Source: DASZBX01 sp035943635
GTDB taxonomy: Bacteria; Actinomycetota; Actinomycetes; Streptomycetales; Catenulisporaceae
Assembly (NCBI GenBank): GCA_035943635.1
Contig: DASZBX010000113.1
Span: 1-52,002 of the forward strand
DNA length: 52,002 nucleotides
Reading direction: 5' to 3'
A program made the position numbers and the translations under genes. Shown in pieces: positions 25,935 to 33,870 of this stretch. The notes under the pieces were generated by a model. That model saw only the letters and a list, made by a program, of their open reading frames with translations. It made no database searches and was not told the DNA's origin. Each line of letters starts with the position of its first letter. The first letter of the stretch is position 1.

Positions 25935-26600
25935 ATGAGTCAGAGGTCTGACGGCGGCGATCTCACGGTTGGGATACCTGAGATGGAGCCGAAGTTCGTA
26001 GGCTGGCACGAGGAGTTGCGCGCCGGTCAGAAGCGCCTTCAATCGCAGGCCACACCCATGTACGAGAAGACCGCGCTGTTGCGCGCCTACGACTCCATCG
26101 TGGTCCCGGGCATTCTCGAGACGCGCGACTACGTGGTGGCCCTATACGAGGCCGTCGACCTCCTGTACGGCCTGTCCGGCAAGGATCCCGAAGAGGCCGC
26201 CGATGCGCGGATGTCCCGGCAACGCCTCATCACCGAGCCGACAGGACGCAACGAGTACTCGTTCGTCATCGAACACAGTGCGCTGACCAACGTCATCGGC
26301 GGGCCGGAGCTGATGGACGAACAGCTTGCCTTCCTCACCGAAGTGACGGCGCTGCCCCACGTCGCCTTCGGGATCATCCCGCCGGACGTCATCCGCGGAC
26401 TGTACTCGGGGGAGGGATTCTACATCTTCGACGACGGGTTCGTGCGCAGTTCGATCTGGTTGGGCGAGGTCAGGACGGACAAGCCCGAGGAGATCGCCTT
26501 CTTCGTCAAGGCCTTCGATCTACTCCGGAATCAGGCTGTTTACGGTGACCGGGCGCGGGAGCTGATCGAGGCGGCGAGGGCCGAACTGCGCAAGCGGTGA
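25935..26600 (+). CDS. Stand-alone DUF5753 (Scr1-type regulator C-terminal) protein without HTH
   Basis: A 221-residue protein matching the DUF5753 domain usually found behind an Xre-type HTH in actinobacterial regulators. It has the characteristic ALLRAYDSIVVPGILETRDY opening and a later region where GLYSGEGFYIFDD precedes the C-terminal helix. The HTH half is missing and I saw no remnant of it in the upstream 300 bp. GGGAGGA (25924-25930) supports the ATG at 25935. It is divergent from PKS A and precedes the flavoprotein pair. It could be a ligand-sensing partner for a DNA-binding protein encoded elsewhere, or a lone domain with its own role; its function is unknown. Confidence 0.8.
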   Translation: MSQRSDGGDLTVGIPEMEPKFVGWHEELRAGQKRLQSQATPMYEKTALLRAYDSIVVPGILETRDYVVALYEAVDLLYGLSGKDPEEAADARMSRQRLITEPTGRNEYSFVIEHSALTNVIGGPELMDEQLAFLTEVTALPHVAFGIIPPDVIRGLYSGEGFYIFDDGFVRSSIWLGEVRTDKPEEIAFFVKAFDLLRNQAVYGDRARELIEAARAELRKR

Positions 26601-26631
26601 ACGACCCGGCCGAACCGCTCCCACCCGGCGG

Positions 26632-26651
26632 TTTCAGGCGGAATTTAGAGG
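26632..26651 (+). promoter_or_regulatory. Candidate activator site TTTCAGG-N4-ATTTAGAGG upstream of the flavoprotein pair
   Basis: TTTCAGG (26632-26638), CGGA, ATTTAGAGG (26643-26651). It is identical in its defined bases and spacing to the minus-strand element upstream of PKS A. It lies 42 nt before the ATG of the first flavoprotein gene, where an activator site overlapping a -35 region would be expected. Confidence 0.55.
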
Positions 26652-26676
26652 CACCGCCGATCCTGGTCGGGTGCCT
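26649..26676 (+). repeat. Inverted repeat AGGCACC / GGTGCCT in leader of the flavoprotein operon
   Basis: A 7-bp perfect inverted repeat, AGGCACC (26649-26655) and GGTGCCT (26670-26676), with a 14-nt spacer. It sits between the candidate activator site and the ATG at 26694. It could be a dimer-binding operator or a hairpin in the transcript leader. No function is demonstrated. Confidence 0.35.
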
Positions 26677-26693
26677 ACCATGAAGAAGTCCTA

Positions 26694-28184
26694 ATGAGCC
26701 GCACGGTCGTGATCGCCGGAGGTGGCCCGGTCGGCCTGATGCTGGCCTGCGAACTCGGTCTCGCGGGCGTGCCGAGCGTCGTCATCGAGCGGCTCGCCGA
26801 GCCCAGCGCCTATTCCAGGTCTCTGACGATGCACGCGCGCACCCGCGAGGTCCTCGAGCAGCGGGGGATGGGTCCGTTCACTGATTTCCCGCCGGTCTGG
26901 ACGTACAACTTCGGGCTGATCGAACTGCAGGATCACGTCGACGACGTCGGCCAGCTGCCGCTGTTCGTGCCCCAGCGTGAAATCGAGCGGATCCTCGAGA
27001 AGCGCGCCGTGGAACTCGGGGCGGACATCCGGCGCGGCCAGGAGGTGACCGGGTTCGAGCAGGACGAGGACGGGGTCCGGGTCACCGTCCGCCCCGCCGG
27101 AGGGGCCGAATACCAGGTCCACGGTGCCTATCTGGCCGGTTGCGACGGTGGCACCAGCCTCGTGCGCAAGCTGGCGGGCATCGCCTTCCCCGGCACCGAG
27201 TCGACCGCCAACGGCCTGACGGCCGACGTGCTAACCCCGGCGCAGGAGAAAGTCATCGTTCCGCCGACCCTCTGCCAGGTCGGGATGTACGCGGCGATCC
27301 CGCTGCGGCCGGGGGTCTACCGGGTCAGCGCGATCGAGTTCGGCGTCCCCCGAACCAGTAAGGCGGTCGAGCCGACGCCGGCCGAGTTCCAGGCCCAGTG
27401 GCGCAAATGCGCCGGCCAGGACCTCGGGATTCTGGCCACCGGGGAGATCCGGTACCTGTCGAGGTGGGGGAACGCGACCAGGCTCGCCGAGCGGTACCGG
27501 GCCGGCCGGGTGTTCCTGGTCGGCGACGCGTGCCATGTGCATATTCCGATCAGCGGCCAGGGGCTCAACACCGGCGTCCAGGACGCGCTGAACCTCGGCT
27601 GGAAGCTGGCCGCCGAGATCAACGGCTGGGCGCCCCCGGGCCTGCTCGACACCTACCACACCGAGCGGCATCCGGTCGGGCAGCGACTGTGCTGGAGCAC
27701 CCGGGCGCAGGACGCGCTGCTCTACCCGGTGGACCAGGTGACCCCGCTGCGCGAACTGTTCGCCGAACTCGTCCGGATCGGCGGGGTCACCAAGTATCTG
27801 ATGGACCTTCTGTCCGGCCTGAGCATCCGGTATGCCATGGACTACCCCGGGCAACCGTCGGAGCTGGCCGAGCACCCCCTTCTGGGCAACCGGCTGCCGC
27901 CTGCCGTCCTGTCTACGGCGACGGGCGACGTCAACGTGTCGGCGACGCTCGAGTCCGGCCGCGCGGTGTTGCTCCTCCTCGGCGACCACCCCGCCCCGCA
28001 CTACCCGGACCCGGGCTGGAGCGACCGGGTCGACGTGCTGCGGGCCGCGCCGACTGCCGAGATCGACGCGCGGACGGTGTTGGTGCGGCCCGACGGCTAT
28101 GTCGCCCATGCCGATCCAGTCGGCGGCCATGACGAAACGCTGTACCAGGCGCTGCGCGCGTGGTTCGGAGAACCCGCCCGGTAA
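26694..28184 (+). CDS. FAD-dependent class A monooxygenase-family protein 1
   Basis: A 496-residue aromatic-hydroxylase-type flavoprotein. It has an N-terminal FAD-binding GxGxxG in VVIAGGGPVGLMLACEL, the DG motif in LAGCDGGTSLVRKLAGI (Asp about 151) and the GD motif in GDACHVHIPISGQGLN (about 277). A C-terminal thioredoxin-like region (from about 400) is usual in this subgroup. It could hydroxylate or epoxidise the polyketide. Alternatively, because class A flavoproteins of the PyrE3 type build the decalin ring in some spirotetronate pathways, it could be a cyclase. Sequence alone does not separate these options. The stop is 10 nt before the next start, so the two flavoproteins form an operon. 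The upstream ribosome binding site is weak. Confidence 0.85.
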   Translation: MSRTVVIAGGGPVGLMLACELGLAGVPSVVIERLAEPSAYSRSLTMHARTREVLEQRGMGPFTDFPPVWTYNFGLIELQDHVDDVGQLPLFVPQREIERILEKRAVELGADIRRGQEVTGFEQDEDGVRVTVRPAGGAEYQVHGAYLAGCDGGTSLVRKLAGIAFPGTESTANGLTADVLTPAQEKVIVPPTLCQVGMYAAIPLRPGVYRVSAIEFGVPRTSKAVEPTPAEFQAQWRKCAGQDLGILATGEIRYLSRWGNATRLAERYRAGRVFLVGDACHVHIPISGQGLNTGVQDALNLGWKLAAEINGWAPPGLLDTYHTERHPVGQRLCWSTRAQDALLYPVDQVTPLRELFAELVRIGGVTKYLMDLLSGLSIRYAMDYPGQPSELAEHPLLGNRLPPAVLSTATGDVNVSATLESGRAVLLLLGDHPAPHYPDPGWSDRVDVLRAAPTAEIDARTVLVRPDGYVAHADPVGGHDETLYQALRAWFGEPAR

Positions 28185-28194
28185 GGAGAACGCA

Positions 28195-29643
28195 ATGAAC
28201 CAGACCGTCATCGTCGCCGGAGCGGGCCCGACCGGACTCATGCTGGCCGCCGAGCTGCGGCTGGGCGGGGCCGAGGTCACGGTCGTCGACCCGCGCCCCG
28301 ACATCGGCGAGCACTCGCTGGGAATGGCCGTCCACGGTCGAACCCTGGAGATCATGAGACAGCGCGGTCTCGCGGAAGAGCTGCGCGCCGCGGGCCTGTT
28401 CGCCTGGCCGCGGACACCGTTCTCGATGCTCTGGCTCGATCTGGACGACGCGGGGCCACAGGACTACACCTACGGTCTGCCGCAGTGGCAGACCGAACGC
28501 GTGCTGGCCCGGCGCGCGGCCGCGCTTGGCGCGGACATCCGCCGGGGGTACCGGGTGACCGGGCTGACCGAGCACGCTGAAGGCGTCGTCGTCGAGGTCT
28601 GCGCTGACGACGGCGAACGATCGAGCCTTCGCGGTGTTTTCCTCGTCGGCTGCGATGGAGCGGACAGCACCGTGCGTGACCTGGCCGGGATCGAGTTCGA
28701 GGAGCACGAGTCCTCCAGGTACTTCGGCGTCCTGGGCGACGTCGAGCCGGAGGAGGGGGAGCAGTTCGCGGCCGGCCTATACCAGACCGGGCTCTTCGGC
28801 GCGATCCCGCTCGGCGAGAAGACGCTGCGACTGATGACGGTAGAGTTCGGCGCCGGGCCGGCCGGCGCCGACGGGCCAGCGACCGAGGAGGAGTTGCGCG
28901 CGAGTATCGAGCGGATCGCGGGAACCGCTCCCCGGCTGCGGCATGCCCACTTCGTGGGCCGGTACGGTCGGCCGAGCGCGGTGGCGCGCGGCTTCCGGCA
29001 GGGGCGGGTGCTCCTAGCCGGGGACGCCGCTCACGTCTCCTTCGTGTCCGGTACGCAGGGCCTGAACGCGGGCATCCAGGACGCGGTCAACCTGGGCTGG
29101 AAGCTCGCGGCCGAGGTCGCGGGCCGGGCTCCCGACGGCCTGCTGGACTCCTATCAAGAAGAGCGGCACGCCGCCGCGGCCCGCGCCTGCGCGAACGCCC
29201 GGGCCGCGGTCGCGCTGATGCACCCGCTGGACACGGTCGGGCCGCTGCGGGAGCTGTTCGGCGAACTGCTACGCATCCCCGAAGTCAACCGTCACCTGCT
29301 GCGCATGCCGACCGAGGTGCGCTATCCGTCGCCGGAACCTGGTGACCACCCACTGCACGGCTTGCCGATCGAAGACAGCCCACTGTCATGTCCGGCGGTA
29401 CAGGCGGCGATCACGGAGGCGCTGGGCGCGGGCCGCGGCGTGCTGCTCTGGTTCGCGGCGCGGCCCGGGCCGCCGGCCGACCGGTGGTCCGGCCGGGTCG
29501 ATGTCGCGGTGGCCGAGCCCGTTTCCGGGCTTGACGCCGACTTCGTGCTCGTCCGGCCGGACGGACGGATCGCCGCCTGCGGATCCGACCCGGAACGCCT
29601 CGAACGAGCCCTGGCCTCCTGGTTCGGTGCACCCGTCAGTTAA
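28195..29643 (+). CDS. FAD-dependent class A monooxygenase-family protein 2
   Basis: A 482-residue paralogue of the preceding flavoprotein. It has an FAD motif IVAGAGPTGLMLAAEL, a DG motif GCDGADSTVRDLAGIEF (Asp about 154) and a GD motif GDAAHVSFVSGTQGLNAGIQ (about 276). The segment after GDAAH lacks the Pro usual in this family and reads GTQGLN instead of the usual GGQGLN or SGQGLN. The flavin or substrate pocket may therefore differ from protein 1. ATG 28195 is preceded by AAGGAGAA at 28183-28190. It likely acts on the same pathway as its partner, through oxidation or flavin-dependent cyclisation. A terminator-like hairpin follows at 29700-29730. Confidence 0.85.
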   Translation: MNQTVIVAGAGPTGLMLAAELRLGGAEVTVVDPRPDIGEHSLGMAVHGRTLEIMRQRGLAEELRAAGLFAWPRTPFSMLWLDLDDAGPQDYTYGLPQWQTERVLARRAAALGADIRRGYRVTGLTEHAEGVVVEVCADDGERSSLRGVFLVGCDGADSTVRDLAGIEFEEHESSRYFGVLGDVEPEEGEQFAAGLYQTGLFGAIPLGEKTLRLMTVEFGAGPAGADGPATEEELRASIERIAGTAPRLRHAHFVGRYGRPSAVARGFRQGRVLLAGDAAHVSFVSGTQGLNAGIQDAVNLGWKLAAEVAGRAPDGLLDSYQEERHAAAARACANARAAVALMHPLDTVGPLRELFGELLRIPEVNRHLLRMPTEVRYPSPEPGDHPLHGLPIEDSPLSCPAVQAAITEALGAGRGVLLWFAARPGPPADRWSGRVDVAVAEPVSGLDADFVLVRPDGRIAACGSDPERLERALASWFGAPVS

Positions 29644-29699
29644 CGGTCGAGGGTTCACCGCGCGCCCGTCGGCTCAAGTAAGTCCGGCGGCAAATTCAC

Positions 29700-29730
29700 G
29701 GCGGCTCGCGGGTTCGTCCCGCGAGTCGCC
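29700..29730 (+). terminator. Strong GC-rich hairpin after the flavoprotein operon
   Basis: A 13-bp stem, GGCGGCTCGCGGG (29700-29712) and CCCGCGAGTCGCC (29718-29730), with a TTCGT loop and one G-T wobble, 56 nt after the second flavoprotein stop. There is no clear T-run, which is common for actinomycete terminators. It very probably ends the flavoprotein transcript. Confidence 0.7.
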
Positions 29731-29756
29731 CTTCGCGATTTCCGGCTCGTTGCTCA

Positions 29757-29804
29757 GCTTGTCGTTTATGGTCCAAATGATCATTTGGGCCATAAACGAC
29801 AAGC
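29757..29804. repeat. 48-nt near-perfect palindrome
   Basis: Bases 29757-29804 form two 24-nt arms around a TGATCA centre. The only non-Watson-Crick position is a T-G wobble (29772 with 29789). The arms include GTCGTTTATGG and CCATAAACGAC and are markedly more AT-rich than their surroundings. The palindrome lies between the flavoprotein terminator and the broken aldo/keto reductase, whose recognisable sequence begins only a few bases later. It may be fused ends of a lost mobile element, a bidirectional terminator or an operator. Confidence 0.75.
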
Positions 29805-29808
29805 CTAG

Positions 29809-30122
29809 AACCTGTTCAACATCGTCGACAGGCGCGATGGCGACCTGGTCGACAGGTGCGTTCGCGAGGGCATAGGCTTCATATCGTCCTTCCCCTCAAC
29901 GGCGGCCACTCGCCGGTCCAGGCCGCCGCGATGGACGCCGTGGCCGAGCGGCTGGGTTCCACCGTGCGCCAGGTCGCGCTGACCTGGCTGCTGCGCCGTT
30001 CGCCGGCGATGCTGCTGAATCCGGGAACTTCGACGGTCTGCCACCTGCGCGAGAACATCGCCGCGGCCGAGATCGGACTTCCTGCTGAGTCCCTCGCCGA
30101 ACTCGACGCCATGGTGCAGTAG
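29809..30122 (+). pseudogene. Aldo/keto reductase, 5'-truncated and frameshifted remnant
   Basis: The C-terminal third of an aldo/keto reductase. The first part reads in one frame as NLFNIVDRRDGDLVDRC then VREGIGFIS (29809 to about 29895). The rest reads in another frame as PLNGGHSPVQAAAMDAVAERL and onward through LTWLLRRSPAMLL and ENIAAAEIGLP to TAG at 30122. Intact family members run these parts together (GIGFIPFFPLNGG), so a frameshift lies around 29895-29905. Everything N-terminal is missing, including the catalytic Tyr and Lys regions. A TAG directly precedes the remnant. It is not expected to make an active enzyme. Whether it once served this pathway is unknown. Confidence 0.75.
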
Positions 30123-30180
30123 ACGGCGAAGCAAAGGTATATCAGGGTTCAGAAGCAACACGATTTTTCGACGTGTTCTC

Positions 30181-30210
30181 CTGACAGCCATGCAGGTGTG
30201 CCGCTACTGT
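30181..30210 (+). promoter_or_regulatory. Candidate promoter of the metalloprotease gene pair
   Basis: CTGACA (30181-30186) and TACTGT (30205-30210) are separated by 18 nt and resemble -35 and TAnnnT -10 boxes. They lie upstream of the chosen start at 30285. They argue against the GTG at 30198, which would fall inside the promoter. Confidence 0.35.
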
Positions 30211-30284
30211 CAAAAGTACGCGCAGTATTCACGGCGCGACGGAAAGTCCCGATGGCGGTCTCGCTGCCGGTAAGGACTAAGCCC

Positions 30285-30893
30285 ATGGGGGGCGACGTGG
30301 ATCATTTGGCATCCCGCAAGGCTGCACTGGACATAGCCCGGGAGACGGTTGGGACGGCCGCCCCGAATGAGTTGGAGGTCTTCGCTGCAGTCGAAGCCGT
30401 CTGGCTGAACCATCCCGGCAAGGCCGGGCGATGGGCGCGGCGCGGGCGCAAGTCGCCGTTGGCCTTCGGCGCTCTTGAAGTGACGGCAGCGATCACTCCC
30501 ATTGCGCTCGCGGTCGTCGAGCAGGTTTTCGAGCAGTTGGGCGTCGATCTGGGAACCAGTTGGTTGGGCCGGACGAGGGTGCGGATCCGGGCTTGGCGTA
30601 AACGCAGGCAGGGCCCGCAGACCCCTGCAGTTGACTCCGACTGCGTCAGCGGCTCGAACTCGACAGCAGATGCGACTCCTTCAGCTATATCCGGGACCGC
30701 ACCCGCACCCTCGTCCTCACCCGAATCCGCACTCCAGGCTTTCACCGCCGACCAGTTGACGAAGATTCATGAGCTCGCACGGAGCCAGGCGGTGCGCTGT
30801 GGGATGACCCCCGACGATGCGGCATTCTTCGCCGACGCCTTGGTCGGCGCGGCCGTGCGGGCCACGGGCTTCGCACTGGGACAACGCGGATGA
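30285..30893 (+). CDS. Hypothetical protein coupled to membrane metalloprotease
   Basis: About 202 residues. I do not recognise the family with certainty. The middle has a hydrophobic stretch (GALEVTAAITPIALAVVEQVF), then a basic region (RTRVRIRAWRKRRQ), a low-complexity Ser/Pro/Ala linker and a C-terminal helical part (FTADQLTKIHELARSQA and onward). ATG 30285 is chosen because AAGGA (30272-30276) sits eight bases upstream; ATG 30252 is the alternative. The last codons overlap the metalloprotease start as ATGA, so the pair is translationally coupled and the product is probably an accessory or regulatory partner of that protease. No link to polyketide synthesis is visible. Confidence 0.65.
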   Translation: MGGDVDHLASRKAALDIARETVGTAAPNELEVFAAVEAVWLNHPGKAGRWARRGRKSPLAFGALEVTAAITPIALAVVEQVFEQLGVDLGTSWLGRTRVRIRAWRKRRQGPQTPAVDSDCVSGSNSTADATPSAISGTAPAPSSSPESALQAFTADQLTKIHELARSQAVRCGMTPDDAAFFADALVGAAVRATGFALGQRG

Positions 30894-33400
30894 ACGCTGA
30901 GGCACAGCCACGGGCGCAGGCATCCGGGCAATCGTCGGAGCGGCTGACTCCGCTCATCCTGCCGTCAGGGACCACTCTGCGGCTTGCCGTCCTGGCCGCC
31001 GCGACGTTCGCAGCTGGCGCAGTCATCTACGGGTACGTCTATCCCGTCGCCTCTTTCTCACGCAATCACTTCGACGCCGCGACGACAATGCTCCGGTGCG
31101 TGGACGCGACCGGCCTGGGCACCAAGCCCCTGAGCGCACAGGTCATCAACAGTGCCGAAGCCTGCCGCGCCACCTACGGCCGCGCTGACGCGCGGTACAT
31201 CCTGCTCGCGCTCGGCTGCCTCTTCGGCCTGGCGCTCCTGATCTACGCCGCACGTCCGCACTGGACGACCCGGCGCGGACGCCTCATGCCGATCACCGGG
31301 GACACCATGCCGGAGCCGGCGGCCTTCCTGGAGGACTTGGTCCGTGAGACCGCGGTGGCGCCGGCCCCGACATTCCTGTTGGATCCGTCCCGATGGACGA
31401 CCGGCGGCCACGTCTTCGGCCATCGCCGCCACCCCCGCATCCAACTGGACGCGGGCCTGATCGCCATGGTCAAGACCAACCCGAGGACGGTACGAGCCGT
31501 CGTCCTGCACGAACTCGCGCACATCCGGGCCCGCGACCTGACGGCCACGTATCTGGCAGTCGCGATCTGGCAGGCATTCGTGGCCGCCGCGCTGGTGCCG
31601 CTGGCACTGTTCACGGTCTACCCCGGGGCGCTGATCGCCCCGACCCGGTGGACCTGGTCCGGACTGGACAACCTGGTTCGGCCGAGCACCGTCCTCGAAG
31701 AAACGACCATGCTCGCTCTGGCCGCCCTGGTGTACCTGACCCGAAACGGGGTGCTTCGCGCACGTGAGACGTACGCGGACGCAATCGCCGCGCAATGGGA
31801 CGCGAACGACGCAGCGGCCGCCCTGCTCGAAGCAGTGGCCCGGGTCCGGCGGCGCCGCGGGCCGGCATGGCAGTACCTGCTGCGCAAACACCCCGACCCG
31901 CGCCGCCGCCAGGCCGTCATGTTGGATCCGGACGCGGCGTTCCGGGTCGGCCCGTGGGACATGGCCGGCGTCGGCACAGCGCTGGCCGTCGCCGCCGACG
32001 GAGCATGCTACCTGGCCGAACAAGCCTTTCCCGGCAACGAACTCGCGGCCTGGTCCGCGATCGGCGCCGTACTGGCCTTGATCGTGTCGGCGACTGTGAG
32101 CGCCGCGCTGTGGCGCCCGACGCTGCGATCGACGATCCGCGGCCTGCCCTTGCCGCGGGTCGGGCATCTCGCCCTCGCGTTGACGGCCGGCTACCTCCTC
32201 GGCGACTGCCTGAGGATCAACACGTTCGGAACGGGAGGCAGCCTTCCCCAACTCGGCGAACCCGCACTCGACGACGCGGTGGGGATCCTCCTGTTGTTCA
32301 CGGCCCTGACGCTCTTCGCCGCATGGACGACGCGTACCGCAGCGGTCTGGATCTCCGCGGCCCGCGGACGGTCGCTGCGCTGGGCCCTGGCCGGATCGAC
32401 GCTGGCAGGATGGGCCGTCCTGGCGCCTTTCTTCGCCTTCTGGCTCCCTGTCCACCTCATCCCCGGCCTGGCCCAGATCCAGTGGGCCACCTCGGCACTG
32501 GCAGAATCAGAGGGCTGGTACTACTGGCACGGCTGGGGCATCTCCGTCTTCCGGGCGCAGTACAGTCCGGTGACCTACTGGACCGCCAACCCTCTGGCGA
32601 TGCCATGCCTGGCTCTGGTCGTGCTCGTGCCGTTCCTGGCGGGCGTCCGCCGCCGATATCGCCGCGCCGGGGCCGGGGCTGAAACCGCGCCGACCTGGCG
32701 GCTACGGGCTCAACCGGACGCTGGTGCATATCCGCCGCTGACCCGCGCGGTGCTGCGTCCCGGGAGCGCACTGTCCACCGGTTTCGTGGGCGGGGTGGTC
32801 GTGGTGGTCTTGAACCTGATACTGCAAGTCGTGGTCCGCTATGCCGTGCCGGAAGCGACCCAGCACGATGATGGATTCATCTATTACCTGCAATACGCCG
32901 AGTTCGCTGGAATGGTGCTAGCCCAAAGCGCAGTCGCGGCGAGGACGGCGCTAAGGTCATCAAGCCTCAGAATCATCCACGGCTTATTGGCCGCATCCGT
33001 GACCGGGCTGATGTGCACAGCCGCCTGGGTAGCCGGAAAGGTCACCACCTCGTGTGTCGGGGTGTCCGATTTCAATCAAGGCTGGGACTGCGGGTTCTTC
33101 CATCCGGCGTCCCAGGTGGCCGGATACGCGCAGAAGTTGCTCGTTGAGGGCTTCATCGCTTCGATCATCGGCGCTGTGGTGGCCATAGGTATCGCCGACG
33201 CGGCGCGGTATGGCCGGACGCGCTTCATCGGGAACCAGGGTTCGATATCGGTGGTGGCGATCGAGGTGGACGCAGAAGTTCTGGAATCGGCGCGTTCCAG
33301 GCGATGGCCAGATGCCTGTCTCGCCATCGCTTGGGTCGCAATTCTGGGATGCGAGGTCGTGGTCACGGTGCTCAATACGCCGAGACAGTGGTTGCCTTAG
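30890..33400 (+). CDS. Multi-pass membrane zinc metalloprotease (M48/M56-like)
   Basis: An 836-residue integral membrane protein with about 13-14 hydrophobic segments. The zinc motif VVLHELAHIRARDL places HELAH at 207-211, and RETYADAIAAQWD supplies the likely third ligand, Glu293 (ExxxD). It is larger than usual HtpX-type M48 proteases because of an added C-terminal half with eight or more membrane spans and no recognised domain. The start ATG overlaps the stop of the preceding gene. Substrate and function are unknown. This pair lies between IS remnants and a pseudogene and separates the two parts of the PKS locus, so it is probably passenger DNA. Confidence 0.78.
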   Translation: MNAEAQPRAQASGQSSERLTPLILPSGTTLRLAVLAAATFAAGAVIYGYVYPVASFSRNHFDAATTMLRCVDATGLGTKPLSAQVINSAEACRATYGRADARYILLALGCLFGLALLIYAARPHWTTRRGRLMPITGDTMPEPAAFLEDLVRETAVAPAPTFLLDPSRWTTGGHVFGHRRHPRIQLDAGLIAMVKTNPRTVRAVVLHELAHIRARDLTATYLAVAIWQAFVAAALVPLALFTVYPGALIAPTRWTWSGLDNLVRPSTVLEETTMLALAALVYLTRNGVLRARETYADAIAAQWDANDAAAALLEAVARVRRRRGPAWQYLLRKHPDPRRRQAVMLDPDAAFRVGPWDMAGVGTALAVAADGACYLAEQAFPGNELAAWSAIGAVLALIVSATVSAALWRPTLRSTIRGLPLPRVGHLALALTAGYLLGDCLRINTFGTGGSLPQLGEPALDDAVGILLLFTALTLFAAWTTRTAAVWISAARGRSLRWALAGSTLAGWAVLAPFFAFWLPVHLIPGLAQIQWATSALAESEGWYYWHGWGISVFRAQYSPVTYWTANPLAMPCLALVVLVPFLAGVRRRYRRAGAGAETAPTWRLRAQPDAGAYPPLTRAVLRPGSALSTGFVGGVVVVVLNLILQVVVRYAVPEATQHDDGFIYYLQYAEFAGMVLAQSAVAARTALRSSSLRIIHGLLAASVTGLMCTAAWVAGKVTTSCVGVSDFNQGWDCGFFHPASQVAGYAQKLLVEGFIASIIGAVVAIGIADAARYGRTRFIGNQGSISVVAIEVDAEVLESARSRRWPDACLAIAWVAILGCEVVVTVLNTPRQWLP

Positions 33401-33532
33401 CTTGCGATCAGACCGTTGTGCGTCGTTTCGCCTGTTGGGGTGGGGTGGCTTTTTCAACTTCCTGACGTGGGAGGGGCCTGTGCGCGAGGATGTGTGTTCG
33501 GCCACGACGCACACGCTCACGCGGAGGCCGTA

Positions 33533-33870
33533 TTGACCAGTGTCGGGGATGGTTTCGCACGCGTCGAGGCCTTGGGTGTGTTGTCCGGGTTCCGCAGGGA
33601 CTTCTACGACTGCCTGACCGCCCGGGCGGATGCGTTGTTCGAACTGGCGGACGCGGTGCTGTGCACGGAAGGCTCGGTCAAGACGCTGGTGGAGCTGGCC
33701 TTGGCGCCCGAGTACCGGCGTGGCCACGGGGCACTCTACGACGGGTTGAACCGCGGGAGTGTGGATCTGGACCGGCTTCGCCGGGCGGTGGTCGGCCTTC
33801 CACTGCCGCGGGCCGCCGACGGCCGCCTGGTCCTGGCCGCCGATGTCAGCCCGTGGCTGCGCCCGGACGC
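33533..33870 (+). pseudogene. Truncated actinobacterial DDE transposase (N-terminal part)
   Basis: From TTG 33533 (CGGAGG at 33522-33527) the frame gives FARVEALGVLSGFRRDFYDCL and then LPLPRAADGRLVLAADVSPWLRPDA. This is the N-terminal third of a transposase family common in Streptomyces and relatives; DVSPWLRP carries the first catalytic Asp. Homology stops at about 33870, where the sequence runs into the tail of an opposing IS630-type transposase. The reading frame closes 13 nt later. The catalytic remainder is absent, so the gene is dead. Confidence 0.75.

Noticed and set aside
25641..26042. Minus-strand open frame of 133 codons across the PKS A / DUF5753 intergenic region
   Set aside because: It overlaps the DUF5753 gene and the regulatory elements, and its translation shows no recognisable features.
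30198..30284. GTG 30198 as the start of the protease partner gene
   Set aside because: It would overlap the likely promoter at 30181-30210, and ATG 30285 has a better-placed ribosome binding site.
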